Positions 35,615-45,785 are shown, counted from the first letter of the stretch. The stretch: 64,000 nucleotides of DNA from JANJTB01 sp032027125 (GCA_032027125.1 JAVSMQ010000001.1:3706198-3770197), one strand, 5' to 3'. Notes: generated by a model not told the origin, from the sequence alone. Translations and numbers: made by a program.

Positions 35615-36672
35615 AAGTTGCAGTTTTGTTGTCAGGCGGAGTTGACAGTTCCGTAGCATTATGTTTATTAAAAGAACGCGGTTATGACGTTACGGCATTT
35701 TATCTGAAAATCTGGCTCGAAGATGAGCTTGCATTTCTCGGTGAATGTCCGTGGGAAGAAGACCTTGAGTATGCAAGAGCAGTTTGCAGCAGCCTCGGTG
35801 TGCCGCTTGAAATTATTAATATGCAGACTGAATATCTTAATACTGTTGTCGAATATACAATAACCGAGCTTAAAGCCGGAAGAACTCCAAGCCCTGATAT
35901 TATGTGCAACAGACATATCAAATTCGGACAGTTTTTTAATAAAATTGACAGCTCATTTGAAAAAGTTGCTTCCGGACATTATGCTCAGATTGAGGAAAAG
36001 GAAGGCAAATTCTATCTGAAAGAATCACCTGATGCCGTCAAGGACCAGACATATTTTCTTACTTATCTTTCACAAAGCCAGCTTTCAAAAATTATTTTTC
36101 CTATCGGACAATATACCAAACCGCAGGTTAGGCAGCTTGCTAAACAATTCGAATTGCCGACATCAAACCGTAAGGACAGTCAGGGTATTTGCTTTTTGGG
36201 TAAAATCAAATACAATGATTTTATTAAGTTTCATCTCGGCGAGCTAACCGGAGAAATCAGAGAACTTGAAACCGGATTAAAACTCGGCAGTCATAACGGA
36301 TACTGGTTTCATACAATAGGGCAGAGAACCGGTCTGAGATTAAGCGGAGGACCCTGGTATGTAGTAAGAAAGGATATTGGAAATAATTTGATTTACGTAT
36401 CGAAAAATAATCAGACCGAAAATATCCCGCACGATAAATTCAATGCTCTAAATATAAACTGGATACCAAATGATTTGGGCTCGACCGAATTGCTTGTTAA
36501 GCTGCGTCATGGACCTGTAAAAAATTCCTGCCGTATAGAAAGAATTTCCGATAACAAAGTTAAAGTTTACCTTGCCCAGCCTGACCAGGGTATAAGTTCC
36601 GGGCAGTTTGCGATATTCTATCGTAACGGGTATTGTTACGGCGGTGGAGTGATTGAGCTGGTAGAGGAGTAA
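35611..36672 (+). CDS. mnmA: tRNA-specific 2-thiouridylase
   Basis: 353 residues. PP-loop LLSGGVDSSVALCLLKERG, catalytic Cys in SPDIMCNRHIKF, ASGHYA, KDQTYFLTYLSQSQL and the second Cys in RKDSQGICFLG. HTIGQRTGLRLSGGPWYVV marks the C-terminal domain. MnmA puts sulfur on U34 of tRNA Lys, Glu and Gln, receiving it through the cysteine desulfurase relay. ATGA overlap with the membrane protein gene. It is the last gene of the rnr operon. Confidence 0.95.
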   Translation: MKVAVLLSGGVDSSVALCLLKERGYDVTAFYLKIWLEDELAFLGECPWEEDLEYARAVCSSLGVPLEIINMQTEYLNTVVEYTITELKAGRTPSPDIMCNRHIKFGQFFNKIDSSFEKVASGHYAQIEEKEGKFYLKESPDAVKDQTYFLTYLSQSQLSKIIFPIGQYTKPQVRQLAKQFELPTSNRKDSQGICFLGKIKYNDFIKFHLGELTGEIRELETGLKLGSHNGYWFHTIGQRTGLRLSGGPWYVVRKDIGNNLIYVSKNNQTENIPHDKFNALNINWIPNDLGSTELLVKLRHGPVKNSCRIERISDNKVKVYLAQPDQGISSGQFAIFYRNGYCYGGGVIELVEE

Positions 36673-36991
36673 AGGATTCTTAATTCTGAATGTTGAATTC
36701 TGAATGCTGAATTGATTTTAACACTGTAGGAGTGACCGGTTTGTAGAAAAAAATACAAATCTCTCTGTCACTCCGTGACATCTCCCTTGACAAGGGAGAA
36801 AAAATGAAACCAACTCCCAAGGAGTGTTCTGGTTGTAGAAAAAGTTCAATCCGTTGAAAATCACAAATTCCAACTCCTTTAGGAATTGAATAATGGTTAC
36901 AAAACAAATCCCGTTGAAATTGACTAACATGAAGTGGTAGAATTTTTCACTATAAACATTAGACCCAATCAGAGACTGAAGGTCAATTTTA
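36673..36991. other. Spacer with short palindromic repeats
   Basis: No gene is supported. About 36767-36797 carries two adjoining small palindromes (tgtcactccgtgaca, then tcccttgacaaggga). A near copy lies at 45926-45956, downstream of secA. A simple repeat of ttctgaatg units occurs near 36680-36712. Confidence 0.5.
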
Positions 36992-38059
36992 TTAATCCTT
37001 CATTATATAAAATGTTCCTTTGTTTTTACCGATTGCTTCAATTAAGTTTTCAGATTTCATATATTGTAAATCTTTTTTTAAAGTATGAATTGATACATCA
37101 GATATTGATGCCATCATATCCGCCAATTTAACAGGCTGATTATTTTGTATAAAATCTATAATAAGTTTTTGTCGTTCATTCAGATACCCGCCTTTTGATT
37201 TATACAAATCGTATTTTTCTTCTAAAATTTTAATCATTGATTCCATAGATTTCAGAAAAAATATTATCCATTTATCAATTTTTTCATTTTCTGAATTACG
37301 GTCTTTTTGTCCATCCATCAAAACTTCATAATAAGACTTCTTTTTTTGCTCGATAATATTTTCAAACGAGACAAACTTTATAAATTGGTAATCAAATTTC
37401 AATAATAAAAATGTAGTCAGTAATCGTGAAAGACGCCCGTTCCCATCCTGAAAAGGGTGTATAGACAGAAATTCATAAACAAATAAAGCAATTATAATTA
37501 AGGGGTGAATCAATTCCGATTCAAATTGCCGAATTGACCAACTTAACAAGTCCGTCATTTCATTATCAACAAGATAAGGCTCTGTAGTATTAAAAAGGAT
37601 TTTTTGAGTACCGTCCGGATATTTTGCAACAACTTTATTTGACAGATTTTTATATTTTCCTCTGTGCCGTTCATCTTTAGTGCTGTATTGAAGCAATTTT
37701 TGATGAAACTGAAGAATATAATTTTTTGATAAATTTATTTTATCGTAATTTTCATAAATTAATTCAAGTACATTATAATAACCGATAACTTCTTGTTGGT
37801 CTCTCGTTTTTAGTTTAGATATTTTCAAATTATTTAATAAATCTTGTATTTCATCATTTGATAACGTTGCACCTTCAATTCTTGTCGAAGAACCGATACT
37901 TTCTATTGTGGCAATTTTTTGAAGTTCTTTAAGATATTTATTTTCATTTTTTTCGACAATATTCCATTTACCTTTGAATGAATCAATGTAGCTTATGGTT
38001 TTTAGTATTGTCTGATTTGTTTGAAAATCAAAATCAATTTTATTTAGATATTTATCCAT
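36992..38059 (-). CDS. Fic-domain AMP transferase (class II, self-inhibited type)
   Basis: 355 residues. Fic core LSIHPFQDGNGRLSRLL (HPFx[D/E]GNGR) with the catalytic His. The N-terminal GSSTRIEGATL fits the inhibitory helix motif (S/T)xxxE(G/N) of class II Fic proteins, which blocks ATP binding until relieved. The C-terminal part (about 285-350, ERQKLIIDFIQNNQPVKLAD) looks like a winged helix. Fic enzymes usually transfer AMP to proteins. Two 26-bp direct repeats upstream could be an operator for this DNA-binding tail. A solitary gene downstream of a VapBC-like pair. Confidence 0.9.
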   Translation of the reverse strand: MDKYLNKIDFDFQTNQTILKTISYIDSFKGKWNIVEKNENKYLKELQKIATIESIGSSTRIEGATLSNDEIQDLLNNLKISKLKTRDQQEVIGYYNVLELIYENYDKINLSKNYILQFHQKLLQYSTKDERHRGKYKNLSNKVVAKYPDGTQKILFNTTEPYLVDNEMTDLLSWSIRQFESELIHPLIIIALFVYEFLSIHPFQDGNGRLSRLLTTFLLLKFDYQFIKFVSFENIIEQKKKSYYEVLMDGQKDRNSENEKIDKWIIFFLKSMESMIKILEEKYDLYKSKGGYLNERQKLIIDFIQNNQPVKLADMMASISDVSIHTLKKDLQYMKSENLIEAIGKNKGTFYIMKD

Positions 38060-38147
38060 ATTGTATCTATATTTTATCCATATAATATTTTATCAAAAGT
38101 AATAAATAAAATCGAATTATTCATATTGTATCTATATTTTATCCATA
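38057..38147. promoter_or_regulatory. Pair of identical 26-bp direct repeats upstream of the Fic gene
   Basis: Positions 38057-38082 and 38122-38147 are identical (catattgtatctatatttta then tccata), 65 bases apart. The first overlaps the Fic start codon and the second ends 17 bases before the end of the PIN gene. Such spacing suits an operator bound by a dimer or an autoregulator, possibly the Fic protein's own C-terminal helix domain. Function is inferred. Confidence 0.5.
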
Positions 38148-38163
38148 AATTTTTTAAAATGGA

Positions 38164-38589
38164 TTAACTTGCAATTAATTTTAGAAAATCTTCCGGTGTC
38201 ATAACTCCAAGATAACTATTTTTGTAATCTTTTGTATTTCTTGTTATAATCACATTAATGAACATTGAATTTTCAGCAGAATAGTTTTGTAGTGCATCTT
38301 CAAAGTCTTTAAAATCAGAATTTAAAGCTTTGATGATAATTTCCCTAGTCATTTCTAAAACATCAATAAAAGTCAGCAGTTGTTTTAATTTTTCAATTAC
38401 TTTATTATGATTGGATAATTTTCTCAACAAATAATAAAGATTACTGATAATAACAGGCGTCACAAATCCGTTAAGTTGTTTTAATTCACATAACGACAAT
38501 ATTTTAGCGGCATCATCCGAAAAAGGTTTTCTATCTAAAAAGAAATCCATCAGAACATCAGTATCTAATAATAAATTATTCATTTTCAT
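38164..38589 (-). CDS. PIN-domain toxin (VapC-like)
   Basis: 141 residues. LLLDTDVLMDFFLDRKPF carries the first Asp pair; VTPVIISNLYYLLRK, DFKDFEDALQNYSA and IITRNTKDYKNSYL carry the other conserved positions, and TPEDFL closes it, typical of COG2402-like PIN proteins. Its ATG overlaps the antitoxin stop by 4 nt. A likely RNase toxin; its target is unknown. Confidence 0.85.
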   Translation of the reverse strand: MKMNNLLLDTDVLMDFFLDRKPFSDDAAKILSLCELKQLNGFVTPVIISNLYYLLRKLSNHNKVIEKLKQLLTFIDVLEMTREIIIKALNSDFKDFEDALQNYSAENSMFINVIITRNTKDYKNSYLGVMTPEDFLKLIAS

Positions 38590-38834
38590 AAATATTTCTC
38601 AGATAAAATATCAGCAAGTTCCTTTTTATAGTCAAAGTCTTTGGGAGATGTAAATGAACCGCGTAATGATTTTACCATTGGAGTTATATCACTAATTGTA
38701 TTATCATCATCTTTAGTAATTACTTTGAGATAGTTTTCAATGATATCTGAAAGGCTTCTGCTTTGAACTTTTGCATAAAGTTTTGCTTTCTCAATTACAG
38801 AATTTTCAATCATTAAAGTAAGTTTTGTATCCAT
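38586..38834 (-). CDS. Antitoxin of the PIN pair (DUF6364-like ribbon-helix-helix)
   Basis: 82 residues from the ATG at 38834; the frame is open 29 codons further but that part is not conserved in type. MDTKLTLMIENSVIEKAKLY and SRSLSDIIENYLK are the strand and helices of a ribbon-helix-helix protein (DUF6364-like). The C-terminal tail (SPKDFDYKKELADILSEKYL) matches that of antitoxins for PIN toxins. ATGA overlap with the toxin gene. Confidence 0.8.
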   Translation of the reverse strand: MDTKLTLMIENSVIEKAKLYAKVQSRSLSDIIENYLKVITKDDDNTISDITPMVKSLRGSFTSPKDFDYKKELADILSEKYL

Positions 38835-39076
38835 AGCACAACTATAAAAGAAATTAAACATATTGCAATTATTATCACGTAAAAATACAAAAATAATTAC
38901 ACGTGTAAATTTATACTTCAAATTATGTGACTTTCAAAATCTCGTGTATTATAACAATTAAACCCAAATATGAATATATGTTGTTTCTTATTTTCCCGAT
39001 AATTTTTTCAATCGAAAAAAAAATGTTATTTTACATTCTAAGAAATGTCAATTTTGATAATATGGATATTTAAAAA

Positions 39077-42000
39077 ATGAAGAATATCGCTTTAACAGTT
39101 TTGTTTATGTTTTTTCTCATAAATATTATGAATGCTGAAGATAGTTATTTCATATACAACTCATCGGGTAAACGTGTATCAGTTGAAGAAATGGCAAAAG
39201 CCTCCTCTGGTTTTGACGTCATCTTTTTCGGTGAATTTCATGACGACAGTCTCAACCATGCTCTACAGCTTGAGTATCTTGAAGAGATGTTCGACGAAAA
39301 CGACGTGTTAACTGTATCGCTGGAAATGTTTGAACGGGATGTCCAAAAACATCTTGATGTATACATCAACGGGGATATGACCGAGGAAGAATTCCTGAAG
39401 GTTTCACGTCCATGGCCCGATTACAGCAAATTTTACAAACCCTTGGTTGAATTGGCTAAAGATAATGATTCAAAGGTAATAGCAGCAAATATTCCCCGTA
39501 AATATGCAGCCATGTATGTAAGCGGCGGTATGACAGCTTATCAGAAACTTACTGATGAAGAAAAATCTTATGTAGCAAAAACGCTTATTCTTTCAGAAGA
39601 TAAATATCTTGATAAATTCCTCGAAACTATGGCAGGCTCAAAGGAATCAGTAGATTCACTTCCTGTGAACGAGGAAAATACCCTGTATCTGTATTACGGA
39701 GCCCAGAGCATAAAAGATGAAACAATGGCTGAATCAATTTTGGATTATCAAAAGGCTGAACCCGGTACAAAAATTATTCATTTTAACGGTGATTTCCATT
39801 CGAACAGTTTTCTCGGTACTGCCGCAATGCTGCAGAGGAGAGCTCAAAATTTGAAAATAGGGGTAATTACTCCAATTTATTATGATAATATTGATTCCGT
39901 TAAATTTACCTCTGACTTAGCCGGTCAGGGTAATTTCGTTATATTTATTCCGCAGCCGAAACGTGAACCTTTGCCACAGATGATGGGAGGCAGCAGCACG
40001 CATTTCGGTGAGAATTATGTTGTTGAACATAATATCACTGTTAAGATAAATCCTGCAAATTCTTCATTAGAAGGTGAGGACCGAATTAGATTCAAGAACC
40101 CGATTCTGAAATCTTCAAGTGTTAAATTGTTGAAATCTCTTGAAATTACAGAAATGAGTTCGGCTGACAAAAATTTGAAGTTTTCGGTGAAATCAGATGA
40201 TGAATATTATAACGAAATAATAATTGAAAACCTGTCACTTAAAAATCAGTCTTATGAAAACGGAGGAATAAGGGAATCTTTTGAAGCTGTAATCAAATAT
40301 TCCGGAAAAGTGTTTTATACTCCGTCGGAAACCAATATGATTACACGCCATTCAAATACTCCGGGAATCATATCCGGTTTGGCAAATGAAGGTATCTATC
40401 TGCCGGGTTCTGCATTTTACCCAAGAGCTGATAAGGATTTGGCTGCATTTAAAGCCCAAATCACGCTGCCTAAAAATTATAAACTGATTACAAGCGGCGA
40501 CATAACTTCGGAAGAAATCGGGAATGATATTGTATATAAGGTTGTATCTGAGCAGGTTTTGGATGAAATGATACTTGTTGCAGGTATTTATAAAACTATT
40601 GAGCAGGTTCATGACGGTGTAAAATTTGCAGTTTATTATTATAACGATGCCCAATATCTGCAAAAATATTTGAATGAGTCAATAAATTATTATAAAGAAT
40701 ACACAAAATTATTCGGAAAATATCCTTATAAATCATTTAGTGTTGTTGAAAACTTTTTTGCAACAGGTTTTGGTATGCCGGGTTATACATTGCTGTCCAA
40801 TAAATTGATGGTAATGCCCTGGGTTACTCTTTCACCGGGTTCTCTTGCTCACGAGTTTGTTCATAACTGGTGGGGAAACAGTGTGTTTACTGATAATAAT
40901 GCCGGAAATTGGTGTGAAGCTCTCACAACATTTTCGACAAATTATTATTACAATATTATAACCGGAAATAAAAAGGATGAACTCGACTGGCGCCGTAAAG
41001 CACTAATGTCAATTGATGCTCTGCCTGCTGAAAAGAACTATCCTGTCGGTGAATTCAAATATCAGAAAGATACTTATGATGCTGTCATTGGTTATTCCAA
41101 GGGCGGATTTATATTTCAGGAAATGTTGAAATTGATGGGAAAAGAGAGATTTTTTGCAGCATTGAAATCTTTTTCCGAAAAGTATTCAGGTAAAAGAGCT
41201 TTCTGGATGAATCTTACTTCTGAATTTACAGAAAAGACAAAAGACACTTTGACCGACATTAAAATGAGAAGTGTCATGAACGACTGGTTGAAAACTAAGG
41301 ATATACCTGAGATTAAATTTGCTGATTCTCCAACAATATATCAGGATAGTATCACAATTAGTATTTCGAGTAATATCAAAAGAGTAATGTCAGTTCCTGT
41401 CACATTTAATTTTATTGACAGCATCGAATCAGTTAAACATTATGTTCTGCTTAAAGATACAATTAACTGGTTTACTTTTCCGATGAAAGAATTTAATAAA
41501 CTCTCTTCGATTGAACTTGATAAAGAGTTGGAATCGCTTCGTAAATTGAATTTCTGGGAAGTGCCATATAGTTTCAACAGAGTATTATCGTCAAAGCCAT
41601 TGATTGTACTTCCTGAAAAAACATCACCTGAGTTTGTAATTGCTATGAAATACGTAAATACGATGAAGGAAAGCGGTTTTGAATTTGATTATAATACACT
41701 TGACAATTTAAGTAATGATGATTTGAAATATTCATCATTAATACTGCTTGGAAATATAAAAAGCAACAAATTGATTGAAACTTACAGCGTACAGATGCCT
41801 GCCGGTCTGACTCTTAATGATAAAGGTTTCTTCTACGCCGGAAAGCAGACAGATTTTAAAGAGGATATTTTAATGGCAAATGTTGCACATTTGAACAGCA
41901 TGGATAAATTTTGCACTATAATATATTTTGACGGATTGGAAGATGATTCACCACTTAACAGATTGATTCATTATCAAAGCTATTCACTGGTTTTATTAAA

Positions 42001-42118
42001 TTCAAAACGTTCTGGACGCCCTGCATACAGTCAGGAAATTTATCCGGTTAATTCAGGCAGCAGTTCATTGAAATGGAATAAAAGCACAGGTTACAATCTC
42101 AGAGGATTTCAGGATTAG
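39077..42118 (+). CDS. Secreted ChaN-like domain fused to M1-family metallopeptidase
   Basis: 1013 residues. A signal peptide (ALTVLFMFFLINIMNA) precedes a ChaN/DUF399-like domain (about 30-290: IFFGEFHDDSLNH, SLEMFERDVQ, ANIPRKYA, HFNGDFHSN), a fold linked to haem binding in ChaN. The peptidase region (about 315-780) has an N-terminal sheet domain and the zinc site LAHEFVHNWWGNS...GNWCEAL. Here 17 residues, not 18, separate the second His from the Glu, as in a GNWCE subgroup of M1 enzymes. The classical GxMEN motif is not seen. A final ~230 residues are unassigned. Exported, probably periplasmic or surface. Confidence 0.85.
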   Translation: MKNIALTVLFMFFLINIMNAEDSYFIYNSSGKRVSVEEMAKASSGFDVIFFGEFHDDSLNHALQLEYLEEMFDENDVLTVSLEMFERDVQKHLDVYINGDMTEEEFLKVSRPWPDYSKFYKPLVELAKDNDSKVIAANIPRKYAAMYVSGGMTAYQKLTDEEKSYVAKTLILSEDKYLDKFLETMAGSKESVDSLPVNEENTLYLYYGAQSIKDETMAESILDYQKAEPGTKIIHFNGDFHSNSFLGTAAMLQRRAQNLKIGVITPIYYDNIDSVKFTSDLAGQGNFVIFIPQPKREPLPQMMGGSSTHFGENYVVEHNITVKINPANSSLEGEDRIRFKNPILKSSSVKLLKSLEITEMSSADKNLKFSVKSDDEYYNEIIIENLSLKNQSYENGGIRESFEAVIKYSGKVFYTPSETNMITRHSNTPGIISGLANEGIYLPGSAFYPRADKDLAAFKAQITLPKNYKLITSGDITSEEIGNDIVYKVVSEQVLDEMILVAGIYKTIEQVHDGVKFAVYYYNDAQYLQKYLNESINYYKEYTKLFGKYPYKSFSVVENFFATGFGMPGYTLLSNKLMVMPWVTLSPGSLAHEFVHNWWGNSVFTDNNAGNWCEALTTFSTNYYYNIITGNKKDELDWRRKALMSIDALPAEKNYPVGEFKYQKDTYDAVIGYSKGGFIFQEMLKLMGKERFFAALKSFSEKYSGKRAFWMNLTSEFTEKTKDTLTDIKMRSVMNDWLKTKDIPEIKFADSPTIYQDSITISISSNIKRVMSVPVTFNFIDSIESVKHYVLLKDTINWFTFPMKEFNKLSSIELDKELESLRKLNFWEVPYSFNRVLSSKPLIVLPEKTSPEFVIAMKYVNTMKESGFEFDYNTLDNLSNDDLKYSSLILLGNIKSNKLIETYSVQMPAGLTLNDKGFFYAGKQTDFKEDILMANVAHLNSMDKFCTIIYFDGLEDDSPLNRLIHYQSYSLVLLNSKRSGRPAYSQEIYPVNSGSSSLKWNKSTGYNLRGFQD

Positions 42119-42579
42119 ATGGAATTACTCATCGGAAAGTTATGATTTAATATTTTGTGAAATGAAGAAATAAACCCTCTAATTCTTTTCTTCCTTTATT
42201 CAAGGAGGATTAAGTATAGCTGATTCGTTTTATTATTTTTGAAATAAAATCCCATGTTTTGTCACTCTGAGCCTGCGAAGAGTCCATGTATTCATTGATT
42301 TAACAGCCTGGATGCTTCACTCCGTTCAGCATGACAAGCCAAAAAGTGGCGTTTTATGTTGAAGCATTTAATAAATCCCTTTATTTCTTTTAGTACGTAT
42401 CAGCCATCAGAGGATTAAGGGGTTTTATTTGATTTATACAATGGTTTACTGCAATTTCAGGTGCTGTTGAATAATTCGGTTTAAATAATTTGCAATGGAT
42501 TGATATTACATGTAAATATCAAAATGGTTGAAACGTTATAGTCTAATTGTTATTAAAAAATTATAAAAAGAAAAAAGAA
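42119..42579. other. Spacer with the 78-bp dispersed repeat, upstream of secA
   Basis: Positions 42260-42338 are the second copy of the ~78-bp repeat also found at 1082-1159. No gene is supported in the remaining sequence, which presumably holds the secA promoter. Confidence 0.55.
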
Positions 42580-45500
42580 ATGTTCGAATCGTTATTAAAT
42601 AAAATATTTGGAAACCGGCACGAGAAAGATGTCAAGCTATTACTACCGATTGTAGATGAAATCAATGTGTATGATGCTAAATTCGATTCGTTGACCGATG
42701 AAGAATTAAAAGCAAAGACTGCGGAATTCAAAGCAAGAGTAAAATCATCGGTTAAAGAGCTTGAAGAAAATAAAAAGACTTTACAGGAACGTCTTCAAAA
42801 TGAAGCTCTCGAAAGCACAGAGATATTGGATATTACCCAGAAAATAAAAGATTTAGGGGATGAAATATTCCAAACGACAAATGACTTATTGGATGAAATC
42901 CTGCCGGAAGCTTTTGCGGTCGTTAAGCAAGCCTGCAAAAGGTTGAAAGAAAGCGGTTTTAATTACACTTATGCCGGACAGCATGCTGTATGGGATATGG
43001 TTCCCTATGATGTTCAGATGATTGGCGGGATTGTACTTCATAAAGGCAGAATTTCTGAAATGGCAACAGGTGAGGGTAAAACACTCGTTGCTATTGCCCC
43101 GGTTTATTTAAATTCACTCGCTGATAAGGGTGTACATCTTGTAACAGTGAACGACTATCTTGCAAAACGTGACTCGGAATGGATGTCGCCTGTGTATCAT
43201 TTTCTTGGGATGACAGTAGGTGCAATACAGTCCAATATGGAAAATGATGAACGACGCAGAATTTATAATTGCGATATTACTTATGGTACCAATAATGAAT
43301 TCGGTTTTGATTATCTTCGCGACAACATGGTTATTGACCTTGAGAACATCGTACAGCGAGAACACTGGTATGCAATAGTTGATGAGGTTGACTCAGTATT
43401 GATTGACGAAGCCCGTACTCCACTGATTATATCCGGTCCTGTCGGGCAGAGCGACCAGCGATTTGAAGAGATGAATCCGCGTGTCAGAAGACTGATAGAT
43501 GCCCAGACCCGAATGGTCAACGGATTGGTTTCTGAAGCTGATGTACTTCTAAAATCAGATAAGAAAGATGACCTCGAAAAAGCAGGAATAAATCTACTGA
43601 AAGGTTACAGAGCTTTTCCTAAACATAAAAAATTATCAAAACTTCTTCAGGAACCGGAAAATCAGAAACTGAAACGCGATACCGAAATGTTCTATCTCGG
43701 TGATCAGGGCAGACGTATGCATGAAATTGATGATGAACTTTTTTATACTATTGATGAAAAATCTCATCAGATTGATATAAGTGAAAAGGGCAGAGAGCTT
43801 CTCGGTACAAAAGATGAAGATGCCGATATGTTTGTGATTCCTGATATTACGGCTCAATTCAGTTTAATTGAAGGTAATTCTGAACTTTCACCGGATGAAA
43901 AACAAATTTTAAAAGATGAAGCCCACGTTATATTTGCTGAAAGAAGTGATAGAATACATACAATTCACCAGCTTTTGAGAGCCTATTCATTATATGAAAA
44001 GGATGTTGAGTATGTGATTCAGGACAGCAAAATAATGATTGTTGATGAATTTACCGGTCGTATTCTTGACGGCAGAAGATATTCGGACGGCTTGCATCAG
44101 GCAATAGAGGCGAAAGAAAATGTTAAGGTTGAGCGTGACACCCAGACTTTTGCAACTATTACTCTGCAGAATTATTTCAGATTATACCGTAAATTAGCAG
44201 GTATGACAGGTACTGCCGATACGGAAGCTGCTGAGTTTGATAAAATTTATTCACTCGATGTCACAGTAATTCCTACTAATAGAAACATAGTCAGAGATGA
44301 CCAGGAAGATTTGATTTTCAAGACAAAACGTGAAAAATATAACGCAATAATCGAAGAAATCACAAAATTGCAGAATGAAGGTCGTGCTGTGCTTGTTGGT
44401 ACTGCCAATGTCGAAGTATCGGAAATACTCTCCAAGATGCTGAAACGTGCCGGTGTTAAACATAACGTACTAAATGCGAAGCAGCATGCTAAAGAAGCTG
44501 AAATTGTTGCTCAGGCTGGTAATAAAGGTTCCGTAACGATTGCTACAAACATGGCAGGTCGTGGAACGGACATTAAACTTGACCATGATGTTAAAAAGAA
44601 CGGCGGTCTTGCAATATTAGGTTCTGAGCGTCATGATGCACGCAGAATTGACCGTCAGTTGCGTGGTCGTGCCGGAAGACAGGGTGACCCGGGCAGTTCG
44701 ATATTTTATATCTCCCTCGAAGATGATTTGATGAGATTATTCGGCGGTGAACGAATTGCTAATGTTATGGCAAAGCTGAAGATTCCCGAAGGAGAGCCAA
44801 TTCAGCATAAAATGATTTCAAAATCTGTTGAAAGAGCGCAGAAAAAAATTGAAGAAAACAACTTCGGAACAAGAAAAAGACTTCTCGATTATGATAATGT
44901 GATGAACCAGCAGAGAGAAGTAATTTATAACAGACGCCGCGCTGCACTGAGAGGGGAGAGACTAAAGGGTGAACTGTTTGATTATATTGAAGATATGGTA
45001 TATAATCTAATTGATGAATATAAGCCCGAAAAGAGAGTAAAGGAATTTAAGGATGCAATCCGTGCCCAACTGCTATGCGAAGTTGATGTTACCGATAAGG
45101 ATTTTGAAGGTTCAAACGATAATGAATTAATTGAAAGAGTTGTCAAATCAGCAAGAGAATTTTATAAACGTAAAGAGGATATGCTCGGTCTCGAGTTTAT
45201 GTCCAAACTTGAACGTGTTGCGGTACTGCAGACAATTGACGATAAATGGCGTGAACATCTTCGTGTTATGGACGACCTGAAAGAAGGTATCCATCTAAGG
45301 TCTTACGGGCAAAAAGACCCGCTGCTCGAATACAAATCGGAAGCCTACAAGATATTTGTCCAGTTGATTGCTGAAATAAATAAAGACAGTGTTGTATTTG
45401 CATTTAAATATTTCCCGCAAATGGTTGAGCGTCAGGTAAGAGTTAGACGACCCATTGCAGGTGACACAGATACCACTGCCGACGGTATGCCGAGAGTACG

Positions 45501-45756
45501 TCAGAGAAGCAATACTTCGAATATGAAGTTCGAACATTCTGACCAGACACCTGACTTTCTGCGGAATGTTCCCAAGCAGGGTCAGCCGGAGGGGCAGGCT
45601 ACAACAGTAGGTCAGACATTCAGAAGGTCGGATAAAAAGTACGGACGTAATGATTCTGTCAAAGTAAAATATCGTGACGGTAGAATTAGTGAAGGTAAAT
45701 ATAAAAAGTTTGAGATTGATATTCAAAATGCTGCCTGCGATGTTTTGGATGATTAA
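42580..45756 (+). CDS. secA: Preprotein translocase ATPase SecA
   Basis: 1058 residues from the ATG at 42580 (MFESLLNKIFGNRHEKDVK), preceded by an A-rich stretch with AAGAAAAAAGAA. ATPase motifs are present: EMATGEGKTLVAIAP, VDEVDSVLIDEARTPLIISG, GMTGTADTEAAEF, TNMAGRGTDIKL and RQLRGRAGRQGDPGSS. SecA drives protein export through SecYEG. The C-terminal zinc-binding CxCxSGx8C/H motif is missing. After KKYGRND the protein continues SVKVKYRDGRISEGKYKKFE, so the SecB-binding tail is replaced. A terminator follows. Confidence 0.96.
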   Translation: MFESLLNKIFGNRHEKDVKLLLPIVDEINVYDAKFDSLTDEELKAKTAEFKARVKSSVKELEENKKTLQERLQNEALESTEILDITQKIKDLGDEIFQTTNDLLDEILPEAFAVVKQACKRLKESGFNYTYAGQHAVWDMVPYDVQMIGGIVLHKGRISEMATGEGKTLVAIAPVYLNSLADKGVHLVTVNDYLAKRDSEWMSPVYHFLGMTVGAIQSNMENDERRRIYNCDITYGTNNEFGFDYLRDNMVIDLENIVQREHWYAIVDEVDSVLIDEARTPLIISGPVGQSDQRFEEMNPRVRRLIDAQTRMVNGLVSEADVLLKSDKKDDLEKAGINLLKGYRAFPKHKKLSKLLQEPENQKLKRDTEMFYLGDQGRRMHEIDDELFYTIDEKSHQIDISEKGRELLGTKDEDADMFVIPDITAQFSLIEGNSELSPDEKQILKDEAHVIFAERSDRIHTIHQLLRAYSLYEKDVEYVIQDSKIMIVDEFTGRILDGRRYSDGLHQAIEAKENVKVERDTQTFATITLQNYFRLYRKLAGMTGTADTEAAEFDKIYSLDVTVIPTNRNIVRDDQEDLIFKTKREKYNAIIEEITKLQNEGRAVLVGTANVEVSEILSKMLKRAGVKHNVLNAKQHAKEAEIVAQAGNKGSVTIATNMAGRGTDIKLDHDVKKNGGLAILGSERHDARRIDRQLRGRAGRQGDPGSSIFYISLEDDLMRLFGGERIANVMAKLKIPEGEPIQHKMISKSVERAQKKIEENNFGTRKRLLDYDNVMNQQREVIYNRRRAALRGERLKGELFDYIEDMVYNLIDEYKPEKRVKEFKDAIRAQLLCEVDVTDKDFEGSNDNELIERVVKSAREFYKRKEDMLGLEFMSKLERVAVLQTIDDKWREHLRVMDDLKEGIHLRSYGQKDPLLEYKSEAYKIFVQLIAEINKDSVVFAFKYFPQMVERQVRVRRPIAGDTDTTADGMPRVRQRSNTSNMKFEHSDQTPDFLRNVPKQGQPEGQATTVGQTFRRSDKKYGRNDSVKVKYRDGRISEGKYKKFEIDIQNAACDVLDD

Positions 45757-45785
45757 TCATTGAAAATATGACGAACAAATAAAAA

